Source: CAZOWW01 sp964583765 (GTDB lineage Bacteria; Actinomycetota; Actinomycetes; Actinomycetales; Kineosporiaceae). From it: a stretch of 64,000 bases of DNA. Shown here one piece after another: positions 33,539-41,998 of this stretch (the stretch's first letter is position 1; each line of letters begins with the position of its first letter). The notes below the pieces were generated by a model that worked only from the letters and a program-made list of their open reading frames with translations, was not told the origin of the DNA and searched no databases. The position numbers and the translations under genes were made by a program. The stretch is taken from the NCBI GenBank assembly GCA_964583765.1, contig CAZOWW010000002.1:1-64000 (forward strand), in the 5' to 3' direction.

Positions 33539-35220
33539 GACCGCGCCTGCACCGACGCGGACGCCACCGTCACCGGCAGGGCCCGGCCGGGCGGGGGTGG
33601 CGCGTCGAGGTGTCCGCGCACCACCTGGGCACAGGCCTCGGCCTGGACGAGGCATCCGGACAGGCCGACTCCGCGATAGGCGGCGCCGGTGGCGATGATC
33701 CCCGGGATCGCGGCGAGCGCGACGTCCAGGGCGGCGAGCCGGTCCGCGTGCCCGACGGTGTACTGCGGCATGGCACGGGGCCAGCGGGCGATACGCACCT
33801 GTCGAGGCTCGCCCTGCAGCCCGCCGAGCGCCTCCGCCAACTCGGCCCGCACCCGCGCGACGAGCGTGGCGTCGTCCAGCTCGGACCAGCGCTGGTCGCC
33901 GTGGCGACCGACCATGCAGCGCAGCACGACCAGGTCGTCCCGGTGCAGGTAGGGCCACTTCTGGGTCAGCCAGCTGCACCCGACGAGGAATCGTCCCTCG
34001 GCCGGCGGCACGAGGAACCCGGTGGCGTCGAGGGGACGGGCCACGGCACTCCGGGGGAAGGCCATGGTCACGGTCGCCACCCCCACGGTGGGAATGCCGT
34101 CCAGGGCGGCGGCCGCGGCCGGGCTGAGCGCGCGCAGCAGGTCGGCGCTCACCGCGGCAGGGGTGGCCAGCACGACGGCGTCCGCGTCGATCGTGTTCCC
34201 GTTCTCCAGGGTGAGCCGGTATCCGGCGCCCGAGCGGTGGAGGCCGCGCACGACGGTCCCGGTGCGGACGTCGGCACCCGCCAGGCCACGATGCAGGGCC
34301 GCGGTCAGCTCGCCGAGACCACCGTCGAGGGTGACCAGACCGAGGTCGGCGGGCAGCGTCCCGGCTGCTGGGCCCCCGGGGACAAGATGGTGACCAGACC
34401 CGGGAGAACCCTCGGGGTTGGGACCTGGTCCGGCATTCCCCCCCGGGCGAGCGCCACCTCCGGCGGAACCTGCGCGGCGTTGCCGCAGGGCGAGGTAGGC
34501 GCTGCGGTGACGCGAGACGAGTGCATGCACCTCCGGCACGGCACTGCGCGCACTGAGCGCCTCGGCCCGGCCCGCGTGCACCCCGCCGAGCATCGGATCG
34601 ATCAACCGGTCGAAGACGGGACGGCCGAAGCGTGGCCGCAGCAGCTCGGCGATCGAGGGATCCGGACCGGTGCGCAGCCGCGGCAGCACGAGATCCGCGG
34701 CCGCCCGAAGGGTTCCCCACGGACCGAGCAAGCCCGAGCGCAGCAGGGGCAACAACCGTTCGGGCACGCCGAACAGCGACCCGGGAGGCAGCCGGCGCAG
34801 GACACCCCGCGTCCACACGTAGGCCCCCAGCGGCTCGGCCCGTTGCACGTGCGTGGCGAGCCCCAGCTCGACCAGCAGGGCACGCACCAACGGCGAACGC
34901 GCCAGCAGGGCGTCCGGCCCCACGTCCACCCGCAGACCGGCGACCTCGGCGGTGGCCACCTTGCCGCCCAGACGTTCCGCCGCCTCCAGGAGGACGACGC
35001 GGACCGACGCCTCCGAGCCGGCAGAGCCCTCAAGCCCGGCAGAGCCCTCAAGCCCGGCAGAGCCCCCAGGCCCGGGAGTTCCTTCAGCCCCGGCAGAACC
35101 TTCGGACCTGGCAGGGCCTTCGGATCCGGCAGGCCCCCGGTGCAGTCGGTACGCGGTGGCGAGGCCGCTGATGCCCCCGCCGACCACGACCACCGTCCGC
35201 GGCTCGTTCGTCCCTGGCAC
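33535..35220 (-). CDS. hemY: Protoporphyrinogen/coproporphyrinogen oxidase (HemY type)
   Basis: 561-aa FAD enzyme oxidising proto- or coproporphyrinogen III in haem synthesis; Gram-positive members usually act on coproporphyrinogen. The dinucleotide motif is VVVGGGISGLATAYRL; GGKVATAEVAGLRVDVGPDALL, IDPMLGGVHAG and the closing IIATGAAYRGVGLSGC are intact. GTG at 35220 follows AGGAGCACC. Odd: residues ~29-70 carry Gly at every third position, a collagen-like insert between the first helix and second strand of the FAD fold. A second Gly/Pro-rich insert lies near ~260-300. It is upstream of, and overlaps, the radical SAM gene. Confidence 0.92.
   Translation of the reverse strand: MPGTNEPRTVVVVGGGISGLATAYRLHRGPAGSEGPARSEGSAGAEGTPGPGGSAGLEGSAGLEGSAGSEASVRVVLLEAAERLGGKVATAEVAGLRVDVGPDALLARSPLVRALLVELGLATHVQRAEPLGAYVWTRGVLRRLPPGSLFGVPERLLPLLRSGLLGPWGTLRAAADLVLPRLRTGPDPSIAELLRPRFGRPVFDRLIDPMLGGVHAGRAEALSARSAVPEVHALVSRHRSAYLALRQRRAGSAGGGARPGGNAGPGPNPEGSPGSGHHLVPGGPAAGTLPADLGLVTLDGGLGELTAALHRGLAGADVRTGTVVRGLHRSGAGYRLTLENGNTIDADAVVLATPAAVSADLLRALSPAAAAALDGIPTVGVATVTMAFPRSAVARPLDATGFLVPPAEGRFLVGCSWLTQKWPYLHRDDLVVLRCMVGRHGDQRWSELDDATLVARVRAELAEALGGLQGEPRQVRIARWPRAMPQYTVGHADRLAALDVALAAIPGIIATGAAYRGVGLSGCLVQAEACAQVVRGHLDAPPPPGRALPVTVASASVQARS
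35011..35136. repeat. Collagen-like Gly-X-Y coding repeat inside hemY
   Basis: An imperfect repeat of Gly-Ser-Ala/Glu-type triplets, including a tandem GCAGAGCCCTCAAGCCCG unit on the plus strand. It encodes 13 of 14 triplets beginning with Gly, with one Arg. Confidence 0.85.
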
Positions 35221-35402
35221 CGGTGCTCCTGTTCCTTCTGTCAACGCCGGATCCCGCCGTGCTCGGGCACCAGTCTTTCCGACGCAGCCCCGGTCCGCGC
35301 CCCGGCCCACCGGCAGCCGGCAGGCCCCGATCAACCGGGCACACCGAGATCAACAGAACCGGACCGACCCGCTCAGAACGAGCACGGCAGGATCAGGCAG
35401 GA

Positions 35403-35822
35403 TCAGGAGGAGAAGAACAGCCGGCCGAACCCCTGCTTGCGGTGACGCTCTTCGTAGTGGTGGCCGTGCCCACCCCATCCGGGCTGGTACCCACCCTGCG
35501 GGTATTGACCCTGCCCCTGCGGGTACTGCCCCTGTGGGTACTGACCCTGCGGGTACGGGGCGGGCTGGGCGTACTGCGGCGGCGGGTAGGCCGCCGGGGG
35601 CGCGGGCGGGTAGGCCACGGGCGCCTGGGGATATCCCCCCGGAGCCTGCGGGACGACGGGGCCCTGGCCCTCGAGACGGGTCAGTGCCTCCAGCTCACCG
35701 AAGTCGAGGAAGATCCCCCGGCAGCTGTCGCACTGTTCGACCTGCACACCGTTGCGCTGATAGGTGCGCATGGTTCCGGGGCACTTGGGACAGTGAAGGA
35801 CGGTTCCCGATGGTTCCTGCAT
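35403..35822 (-). CDS. Zinc-ribbon protein with Pro/Gln/Tyr repeat tail
   Basis: 139 aa. An N-terminal TFIIB-type zinc ribbon (HCPKCPGTM and CDSCRGIF, two CxxC pairs) is followed by LDFGELEAL, typical of this bacterial family. A low-complexity tail of PQGQY repeats follows, then a His-rich end (GGHGHHYEERHRK). ATG at 35822 starts the conserved sequence. Function is unknown. It is transcribed in the same direction as hemY but separated by ~180 bp. Confidence 0.8.
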   Translation of the reverse strand: MQEPSGTVLHCPKCPGTMRTYQRNGVQVEQCDSCRGIFLDFGELEALTRLEGQGPVVPQAPGGYPQAPVAYPPAPPAAYPPPQYAQPAPYPQGQYPQGQYPQGQGQYPQGGYQPGWGGHGHHYEERHRKQGFGRLFFSS

Positions 35823-35987
35823 CAGATCAGTCTCGCCCACGTTCCTCCCCGGTCCCACGAGGCGAGGCAGCAGCGACCTGTGACGTGGGTCCCACCACCG
35901 GACCGAGGTGTCCCCCGACTCGCGTCGCCGGAGCCGCGCCCCGGGGCACGCTCGCAGCCGTGCCTCGCCCGGCGGCCGGGCCTCACC

Positions 35988-36947
35988 TCACCGGCAGGCC
36001 ATGCGCCGGCAAGCGTCCACGAGTTCGGCCGTGACCGGGTCGAGTGGTCCGTTCGAGGCACGCGAGGCCGCCAGCCCGGTCGCCGCGGCCCGCACCACAT
36101 GAGCCCGGGCGGCCTCGTCCAGTCGCGTCGCGGTCGCGGGATCCGCCGGCCAGTCCAGGGGGCCGCCCGCCTCGTGGTACTCCCGCAGGAAGGACGCGAG
36201 GGTGCCCGCTGTCAGCACGCCGATCGCCTCGAAGGCCGCCACCCGGCCCAGGTCCCACCACGGATCCCCGCGACCCAGATCGTCGACGTCGCCGAGTCGC
36301 CACCCGGCCTGGGTGTGCAGGAGCTGGCCGAAGTGCCAGTCACCGTGGACGAGGACCTCTTCCGGCGAAGACCTGCCCCTGGATGGCTCGGGGGACAATC
36401 CCTGCCGAGCCCTGACCACCGCCTGGACCTCCGGGTCGAACTCCGCGCCCGACAGAGCATCGAGAGCGCGGTCCAGGCCGGCGAGATGCCCGGCCTCGGG
36501 CCACGGCCCCTCGCACAGCGAGCCCACGGGCAGTAGGTCCTCGGACAGCCGGCTCACCGGAATCCGGTGCAGGGCTGCCAGCAGGCGTGCGGCCTCACCC
36601 CACGGAGCCGTCCGTGCCTCCGGCCGGACCGGGAGGGCCCGCGGCCAGAAGGACACCCAGCGGCCGTCCAGTTCCCACGGCTCGGGGCTCACCGGCGTCA
36701 ACAGGACCGGTGCCAGCAGGGGGTGCCGCGCCAGGCGCAGGCGCAGGGCGAGGAGCTGCCCCTGCGTTCCGAGCCGATGAACCTTGACCACGACGGCACC
36801 GACCGCGCACACGAGGGACCCGCCCGGCCCCCGTGACCAGGACAGCACCTCGACGGTCCCACGGCCGGCCAGATCCGGGGCACAGCTGCGGGCGAGCGTC
36901 AGGAGCCCGCTCTCCGACGGCTCGGTGGCGAAGGGCTCAGCGTCCAC
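35988..36947 (-). CDS. Aminoglycoside-phosphotransferase-fold kinase-like protein
   Basis: 319 aa. The kinase catalytic loop is LVHGDWHFGQLL, matching HGDxHxxN except that Asn is replaced by Gln; the metal-binding segment is GDVDDLGRGDPWWDLG, where Asp replaces the usual iDFe. An N-terminal strand and Lys (AVVVKVHRL) fit the ATP-binding lobe. APH-fold proteins phosphorylate antibiotics, sugars, choline and others; this one is not assigned. GTG at 36947 was chosen because the domain starts there, though the ribosome site is weak. It follows the DUF5302 gene by 34 bp. Confidence 0.8.
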   Translation of the reverse strand: MDAEPFATEPSESGLLTLARSCAPDLAGRGTVEVLSWSRGPGGSLVCAVGAVVVKVHRLGTQGQLLALRLRLARHPLLAPVLLTPVSPEPWELDGRWVSFWPRALPVRPEARTAPWGEAARLLAALHRIPVSRLSEDLLPVGSLCEGPWPEAGHLAGLDRALDALSGAEFDPEVQAVVRARQGLSPEPSRGRSSPEEVLVHGDWHFGQLLHTQAGWRLGDVDDLGRGDPWWDLGRVAAFEAIGVLTAGTLASFLREYHEAGGPLDWPADPATATRLDEAARAHVVRAAATGLAASRASNGPLDPVTAELVDACRRMACR

Positions 36948-36981
36948 GATCCGCGTCCGCCCCCGCGGGGCTGCCGCCTGT

Positions 36982-37176
36982 TCAGCCGCTCTTGCGGCGG
37001 AAGTTGCGGCGGCTGGCTTCCGGCCCGTGGGCACCGTGGATCCGCGAGCCCTCGCGGTTCTCCCCCTCGGCCGCCTTCCCGGACTCCTGGCCGCGCTTGC
37101 GCTCCAGTGCCTCGCGGAACTTGCGCCGGACGTCGTCCTCGCGACCGGTCGTGCCGGACGCGTCTTCCTCGGCCAT
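36982..37176 (-). CDS. DUF5302-family small protein
   Basis: 64 aa, highly charged: MAEEDASGTTGREDDVRRKF then ALERKRGQESGK and a C-terminal FRRKSG. It matches the short actinobacterial DUF5302 type. ATG follows AGGAGGT at ideal spacing, so the start and the gene are firm. Probably disordered and cytoplasmic; the role is unknown. It is the first gene of a unit with the APH-like protein. Confidence 0.85.
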   Translation of the reverse strand: MAEEDASGTTGREDDVRRKFREALERKRGQESGKAAEGENREGSRIHGAHGPEASRRNFRRKSG

Positions 37177-37587
37177 GCCGACCTCCTGGGTACCGCACAC
37201 GCACAGGCCGTCGCAGGTCCTGTCGCACGCAGGCCGCCGGGCGACCTGCCGCCGATCAGCCTCGCACATCGGGCGGATGACGCGCGCACCGGTGCCGAGC
37301 GGCACAGGCACGTTGGCGGTCCGGTACGGGCACGTAGGCGGTTCGACGCGGGTGCCTCGGGCGGCGTTCGTGCGGGGACTCCCCCCAGGCTCCGGGCGGT
37401 CGCGTTCCGCATCGGCGAGACAACGCCACGCCACGGTCACTCCGCGATCGGGTAGATGTTGTGCCTCCTTCACCCGGAGTTCACCGAATTGACAGCATGT
37501 CGCTGCGCGACTCCCCGAATCGGGCACCATGATTGGGGAACCTCGCGATCCCCTCGCGACCCCCACCGCCGAGCGCTGGAGGACTCC

Positions 37588-39300
37588 ATGGGCGGTGCAC
37601 CGATCGTCCTCGCCGTCCCGCGCGCGGACGAACGGGATGTGAGCGCTATCACGGCCTGCCTGGAGACCGCCTTCACGGTGGATGCCGACCCCGACCAGCC
37701 CGTTCAGCTCATCTGGCTGGACACCGCCGATCACCGGCTGTACCGGGCGGACCTCCTCCTGGGCTACGGACGGTGCGGGGACCTCGCCTGGTTCGATCTT
37801 CGCGGGCGCAACACCCCGGACCCACCCTCGGTGCCGCCACGTCCGCTCAACGGCCGCCCCTCGGCCGACGGCGGGCCCTCCGGCACCTCGTCGGTGGTCG
37901 CGGTGCGCCCGCTCGAGCTGTCGTCCGGCCCCGCGATCACTCTGGGCGATCTCCCCTCGCCCCTGCGGGAACGGCTGGCCCGGATCGTCTCGATCCGCGC
38001 CCTGCTGCCCAGGTACGAGGAACTCCTGGAGCACACCTCGGGCCGGCTGCGTGACGCCGAGGGCAAGATCGTGGCCCGGTTCGCCGTCCAGCCGCCGCAC
38101 CCCGGTCGCACGGCGCGGCTCACCGTCCCCGAGCAGCTCGCCGGCCGGCCGGCGAGCGAGGAACCGGCCGGCCGCCCGCCGGGCGAGTTGCCCGACGACC
38201 GACTGCCGGGCAGCGTGCAGCTGACGCCGCTGCGCGGTTACCTCCGGGAGGCCCGGACGGCTGCCCGCACGCTCCGCCGCGCCGGACTGGTGCCGCTCGC
38301 CGGCTCCCCGTGGACGCCACCCTGGACCCCCGGGGAACCAGCCGCACCGCCCCGGCTGCGCCCGGACCAGCCGGCCACCGAGGGCGTGGCGCGGATGCTC
38401 CGCCACTTCCTCGACCAGGCCGAGGACGCCCTGCCCGGCACCCTCGCCGACGTGGACCCCGAGTTCCTCCACGACCTGCGCGTGGCCGTGCGCCGCGGCC
38501 GCTCCACCCTCAAGTTGCTCGGCGAGGTCCTCCCCGCCGACCTCGTGGTCTGGGCCTCCGGAGAGCTCCGCTGGCTCGGTGACCGGACCACCCCGACCAG
38601 GGATCTCGACGTCCACCTGCTCGACATCCCCGTGCTCGCCCGCCGGCTCGTCGCCGCCCGCACCGAGGACCTGGAGGCGTTCGCCGACCACCTGCGCCGG
38701 TGCCGGGCCGCCGAACAGACCGCCCTCGTGCAGGCCCTGACCTCTGCCCGGTGCGACGAGTTCCGGGACCGGTGGCGGGCCGCCCTGACCTCGCTGCTCA
38801 CCACCGGGAGCACCGACCCGGGCGCCACCACGGTGGACGCGCTCGCGGCCCGGCGCATCGCCCGGGTCCACCGCCGGGTGCTGCGCCTGGGAGCGGCGAT
38901 CACCGAGGACTCCCCCGCGACCGATCTGCACACCGTGCGCAAACGTGCCAAGGAACTCCGCTACCTGCTGGAGATCTTCGGGTCCCTCCTCGCGGACGAT
39001 ACGGAGGCCGCCGGTGAGCTGCGCGGGGCGGTGCGCCGCCTGAAGGCGCTCCAGGACTGCCTGGGCACCTTCCAGGACACGGAGGTGCAGCGCCTGGCCC
39101 TGCGCGACTTCGCCGCCGCCGTGGCGAACACCGCGACGGTGCTCGCCCTCGGCGAGTTGGCGGGGGCGCTTGCCGAGGACCAGCACGCCGCACGGGACCG
39201 CTTCGGTGAGGTCTTCACGCAGTTCGCCGCGCCACGGGCGCGAGACGCGATCCGGCGGTTCGCCCAGCCGCCCCGGGAGAGGAGCGGGAGCCCGCAGTGA
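37588..39300 (+). CDS. CHAD-domain protein with degenerate CYTH-like N-region
   Basis: 570 aa. The C-terminal CHAD domain (about 270-555; DPEFLHDLRVAVRRGRSTLKLL, HTVRKRAKELRYLLEIFG, LKALQDCLGTFQD) is an all-helical, Arg/His/Lys-rich fold that binds polyphosphate and granules. The N-terminus resembles CYTH (WLDTADHRLYRADLLL, ALLPRYEE) but lacks the ExExK motif, so phosphatase activity is doubtful. ATG follows TGGAGG. The GTGA overlap with the ParA gene indicates coupled translation. CYTH-CHAD pairs are common; CHAD coupled to ParA is less so. Confidence 0.9.
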   Translation: MGGAPIVLAVPRADERDVSAITACLETAFTVDADPDQPVQLIWLDTADHRLYRADLLLGYGRCGDLAWFDLRGRNTPDPPSVPPRPLNGRPSADGGPSGTSSVVAVRPLELSSGPAITLGDLPSPLRERLARIVSIRALLPRYEELLEHTSGRLRDAEGKIVARFAVQPPHPGRTARLTVPEQLAGRPASEEPAGRPPGELPDDRLPGSVQLTPLRGYLREARTAARTLRRAGLVPLAGSPWTPPWTPGEPAAPPRLRPDQPATEGVARMLRHFLDQAEDALPGTLADVDPEFLHDLRVAVRRGRSTLKLLGEVLPADLVVWASGELRWLGDRTTPTRDLDVHLLDIPVLARRLVAARTEDLEAFADHLRRCRAAEQTALVQALTSARCDEFRDRWRAALTSLLTTGSTDPGATTVDALAARRIARVHRRVLRLGAAITEDSPATDLHTVRKRAKELRYLLEIFGSLLADDTEAAGELRGAVRRLKALQDCLGTFQDTEVQRLALRDFAAAVANTATVLALGELAGALAEDQHAARDRFGEVFTQFAAPRARDAIRRFAQPPRERSGSPQ

Positions 39301-40097
39301 AGGTACTCGCCACGTACGCGATCAAGGGTGGGGTCGGGAAGACCTCCGCCGCAGTCAACCTGGCCTACCTCGCCGCGCAGGACGGCCTGCGGACCCTGTT
39401 GTGGGACCTCGACCCCCAGGGTTCGGCGACCTTCCTGTTCCGGGTGCGTCCCCGGGTACGTGGGGGTGGCCGGGCGCTCGTGCAAGGCCGACTGGGCCTC
39501 GACGAAGTGATCAAGGAGACGGACTTCGAAGGGCTCGACCTGATGCCGGCCGACTTCAGCCTGCGTCATCTCGACCTGGAGCTCGACGGCGTGAAGCACC
39601 CGACACGCCGGTTACGCCAACTGCTGCAGCCGCTCCGCAAGGACTACGACCTCGTCGTCCTCGACTGCCCGCCCAATCTGTCCCTCGTCTCCGAGGGGGT
39701 CGTCGAGGCCGCCGACCTGCTGCTCGTCCCGGTCGTGCCGGCGGTGCTGTCCGTACGCACCCTGGACCAGCTCGCGATGTTCCTCGCGGGCACCGCCGGC
39801 AAGGGAACGGGTACCACCGGCAGGGGGCGGCGTCCCCGGGTGCTCGGCTTCCTGTCCCTGGTGGACCGGCGCAAGCGCCTCCACCGCGAACTCGTCGAGT
39901 CGCTGCCGAAGGAACGGGACGACGTCTGCGAGGTCGTCGTTCCCGCGCTCACCGTCGTGGAACGGATGGCGGAGCTGCGCCTGCCCGTGCCCGTCTCCGA
40001 CCCCCGCAGCGCGGCGACCCTGGCCTACCGGCAGCTCTGGGACGTCGTCCGGCGCGAGCTCGGCGGCTTCCCGGCACCCGGACCCGACGAGGACTGA
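39297..40097 (+). CDS. ParA/MinD-family ATPase
   Basis: 266 aa. Deviant Walker A KGGVGKTSAAVN at ~10, switch/Walker A' DLDPQGS at ~38, and Walker B-like LVVLDCPPNLS. These ATPases move cargo (plasmids, chromosomes, chemotaxis arrays, carboxysomes, PHB granules) by ATP-driven gradients on the nucleoid. GTG start lies inside the CHAD stop codon (GTGA). No ParB or parS-like gene is adjacent, so it is an orphan ParA whose cargo is most simply the CHAD protein. It ends at a strong terminator. Confidence 0.92.
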   Translation: MKVLATYAIKGGVGKTSAAVNLAYLAAQDGLRTLLWDLDPQGSATFLFRVRPRVRGGGRALVQGRLGLDEVIKETDFEGLDLMPADFSLRHLDLELDGVKHPTRRLRQLLQPLRKDYDLVVLDCPPNLSLVSEGVVEAADLLLVPVVPAVLSVRTLDQLAMFLAGTAGKGTGTTGRGRRPRVLGFLSLVDRRKRLHRELVESLPKERDDVCEVVVPALTVVERMAELRLPVPVSDPRSAATLAYRQLWDVVRRELGGFPAPGPDED

Positions 40098-40112
40098 GCA
40101 CTCCCCACGAGA

Positions 40113-40140
40113 ACTGGCCGGTCCCTCGGGACCGGCCAGT
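40113..40140. terminator. Terminator between ParA and small membrane protein genes
   Basis: A 13-bp stem ACTGGCCGGTCCC/GGGACCGGCCAGT with a 2-nt apparent loop, between two convergent genes. Confidence 0.85.
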
Positions 40141-40181
40141 GGGACGTGCGGGTCGACCGGGGTCAGGCGGCCGGCGGACGG

Positions 40182-40436
40182 CTACTTGGCGATGATGGCG
40201 TGCAGGCCGAGCCCGATGCCCACGGCCACGGCGGCGAAGCAGAGCACCGCGGTGCCGACACCGATCGTGCGACGGCGGCTCCCGGTCACGATGTCCCCCG
40301 CGCCCTCTCCCCCTTCTCCGCCCCGGGCGAAGGAGAGGGAGAGCAGGCCCGCCGAGAACGCCACCACGCCGCCGAGCCCGGCGATCACGGCCGCGATGAG
40401 CACCTGGACGAGCGCGTCCCAGTTGATCAGACTCAT
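40182..40436 (-). CDS. Small two-helix membrane protein beside pit gene
   Basis: 84 aa with two membrane helices (VLIAAVIAGLGGVVAFSAGLLSL and IGVGTAVLCFAAVAVGIGLGL) and a short Gly/Glu/Arg loop. It lies 9 bp after the pit stop on the same strand, the position where many actinobacterial pit operons carry a small membrane protein. The role in phosphate transport is unknown. Confidence 0.75.
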   Translation of the reverse strand: MSLINWDALVQVLIAAVIAGLGGVVAFSAGLLSLSFARGGEGGEGAGDIVTGSRRRTIGVGTAVLCFAAVAVGIGLGLHAIIAK

Positions 40437-40445
40437 GGCCGTCCC

Positions 40446-41810
40446 CTAGAGGTTCGTGCCGGCGGGCTGTGCCGGGTGGGTCGGGTGGTCCGGGTGAGGG
40501 CCGTGCCCAGGGTGCCCCGGGTGGACGGTGTGCGGCAGATGCACGGCGTGGCCCCCGTGGGCGGCCGCGACCCGCGGCGCGCGCTCGGCAGCGCCTCCTG
40601 CGCCCACGCCGGCGAGAGCGATCCGCCCGTCGGGCTCCGGCTCGCCGCCGAAGCCGGCACCCGCGACGTCCACGACCTGGTCGGCGGGCACCAGCGAACC
40701 GGTCCACCGGGCGGTGACATTGTCGGAGGTCACCGGAGCCTTGCGGGAGAGCACGAACAGCACCGCGGAGAAGCCGGCCACCAGGCCGCCGATCACCAGG
40801 GCACCGGTGGCCCCACCGATCGCGTGGGCACCCAGCCAGGCGACACAACCGACGAGCGCGGCACCCGGCAGGGTGAGCACCCAGGCGGTGAGCAACCGAC
40901 GAGCCACCGACCAGCGGACCGCCGCGCCGGGGCGGCCGACCCCGGTGCCCATCACCGAGCCGCTGCAGACGTGGGTCGTGGACAGCGGGAAACCGAAGTG
41001 GGTCGAGGCCAGGATCACCGAGGCCGAGGTGGAGTCGGCGGTGAAGCCCTGGGTCGGCGCGATGTCGACCAGGCCCTTGCCGACCGTGCGGATGATCCGC
41101 CAGCCGCCCAGGTAGGTGCCCGAGGCGATGGCGACGGCACAGGCGACGATGACCCAGGTGGGCGTGGTGGCGCTCTTGTGCAGGGATCCGTTGGTGATCA
41201 GGGCCAGCGTGATGATTCCCATCGTCTTCTGGGCGTCGTTCGTGCCGTGTGCGAGGGAGACCAGGCAGGCCGAGCCCACCTGCCCCACTTTGTACCCGCG
41301 GTCACGGTCGGTGGCGCGCATCCGCCGGGTGATCCGGTAGGCCGAGAAGGTGCCGACCGTCGCGATCAGGCCGGCGGTCAGCGGTGCGAGCACCGCGGGG
41401 ATGACGACCTTGGAGATGAGCCCGTCCGAGTGGACGGCGTGACTCCCCGAGGCCACGAGGGTGGCCCCGACCACGCCGCCGATCAAGGCGTGCGAGGAAC
41501 TGGAGGGGATCCCGAAGAACCAGGTCACCAGGTTCCAGGTGACACCGCCGATCAGCCCGGCGAAGACCACGGTCAACGTGATCGATCCCGGATCGACGAT
41601 GCCCTTGGCGATGGTGGCCGCCACCGACAGCGAGAGGAAGGCGCCGACGAAGTTCAGCAGAGCCGAGATGGTCACCGCCACCCGCGGACGCAGGGCCCCG
41701 GTGCTGATCGAGGCGGCCATGGCGTTCGCGGTGTCGTGGAAACCGTTGGTGAAGTCGAAGACGAGGGCGGTCACGATGACCGTGCCGAGTAGAAGCGTCC
41801 CCGAACCCAT
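40446..41810 (-). CDS. Low-affinity inorganic phosphate transporter (Pit family)
   Basis: 454-aa integral membrane protein with ~10-12 helices. Both signature repeats are intact: FTNGFHDTANAMA and SLAHGTNDAQKTMG. Pit carriers import phosphate as a metal-phosphate complex with protons. The C-terminal ~30 residues form a His-rich tail (HGGHAVHLPHTVHPGHPGHG), unusual for the family and probably metal-binding. ATG at 41810 has no strong ribosome site but matches the family N-terminus. It is transcribed toward the CHAD-ParA genes, so the phosphate-related genes are clustered. Confidence 0.93.
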   Translation of the reverse strand: MGSGTLLLGTVIVTALVFDFTNGFHDTANAMAASISTGALRPRVAVTISALLNFVGAFLSLSVAATIAKGIVDPGSITLTVVFAGLIGGVTWNLVTWFFGIPSSSSHALIGGVVGATLVASGSHAVHSDGLISKVVIPAVLAPLTAGLIATVGTFSAYRITRRMRATDRDRGYKVGQVGSACLVSLAHGTNDAQKTMGIITLALITNGSLHKSATTPTWVIVACAVAIASGTYLGGWRIIRTVGKGLVDIAPTQGFTADSTSASVILASTHFGFPLSTTHVCSGSVMGTGVGRPGAAVRWSVARRLLTAWVLTLPGAALVGCVAWLGAHAIGGATGALVIGGLVAGFSAVLFVLSRKAPVTSDNVTARWTGSLVPADQVVDVAGAGFGGEPEPDGRIALAGVGAGGAAERAPRVAAAHGGHAVHLPHTVHPGHPGHGPHPDHPTHPAQPAGTNL

Positions 41811-41998
41811 GAGTGCTCGCGTCTCCTGTCCGGCAGCGGCCGGTACCTGGGCCGGCTCGGTGCCACAGCGAAGGTACGGGTCCGCTTCCCGGGTTTGAGC
41901 CTCCTGCGCTACCAGGACACCTACTGTTCACCTGATATTGGCGCGGCCGTTGACCCGCCTGCTCCGACCGTGGCGCCCGTCCGGGAACCGGACCTGGC

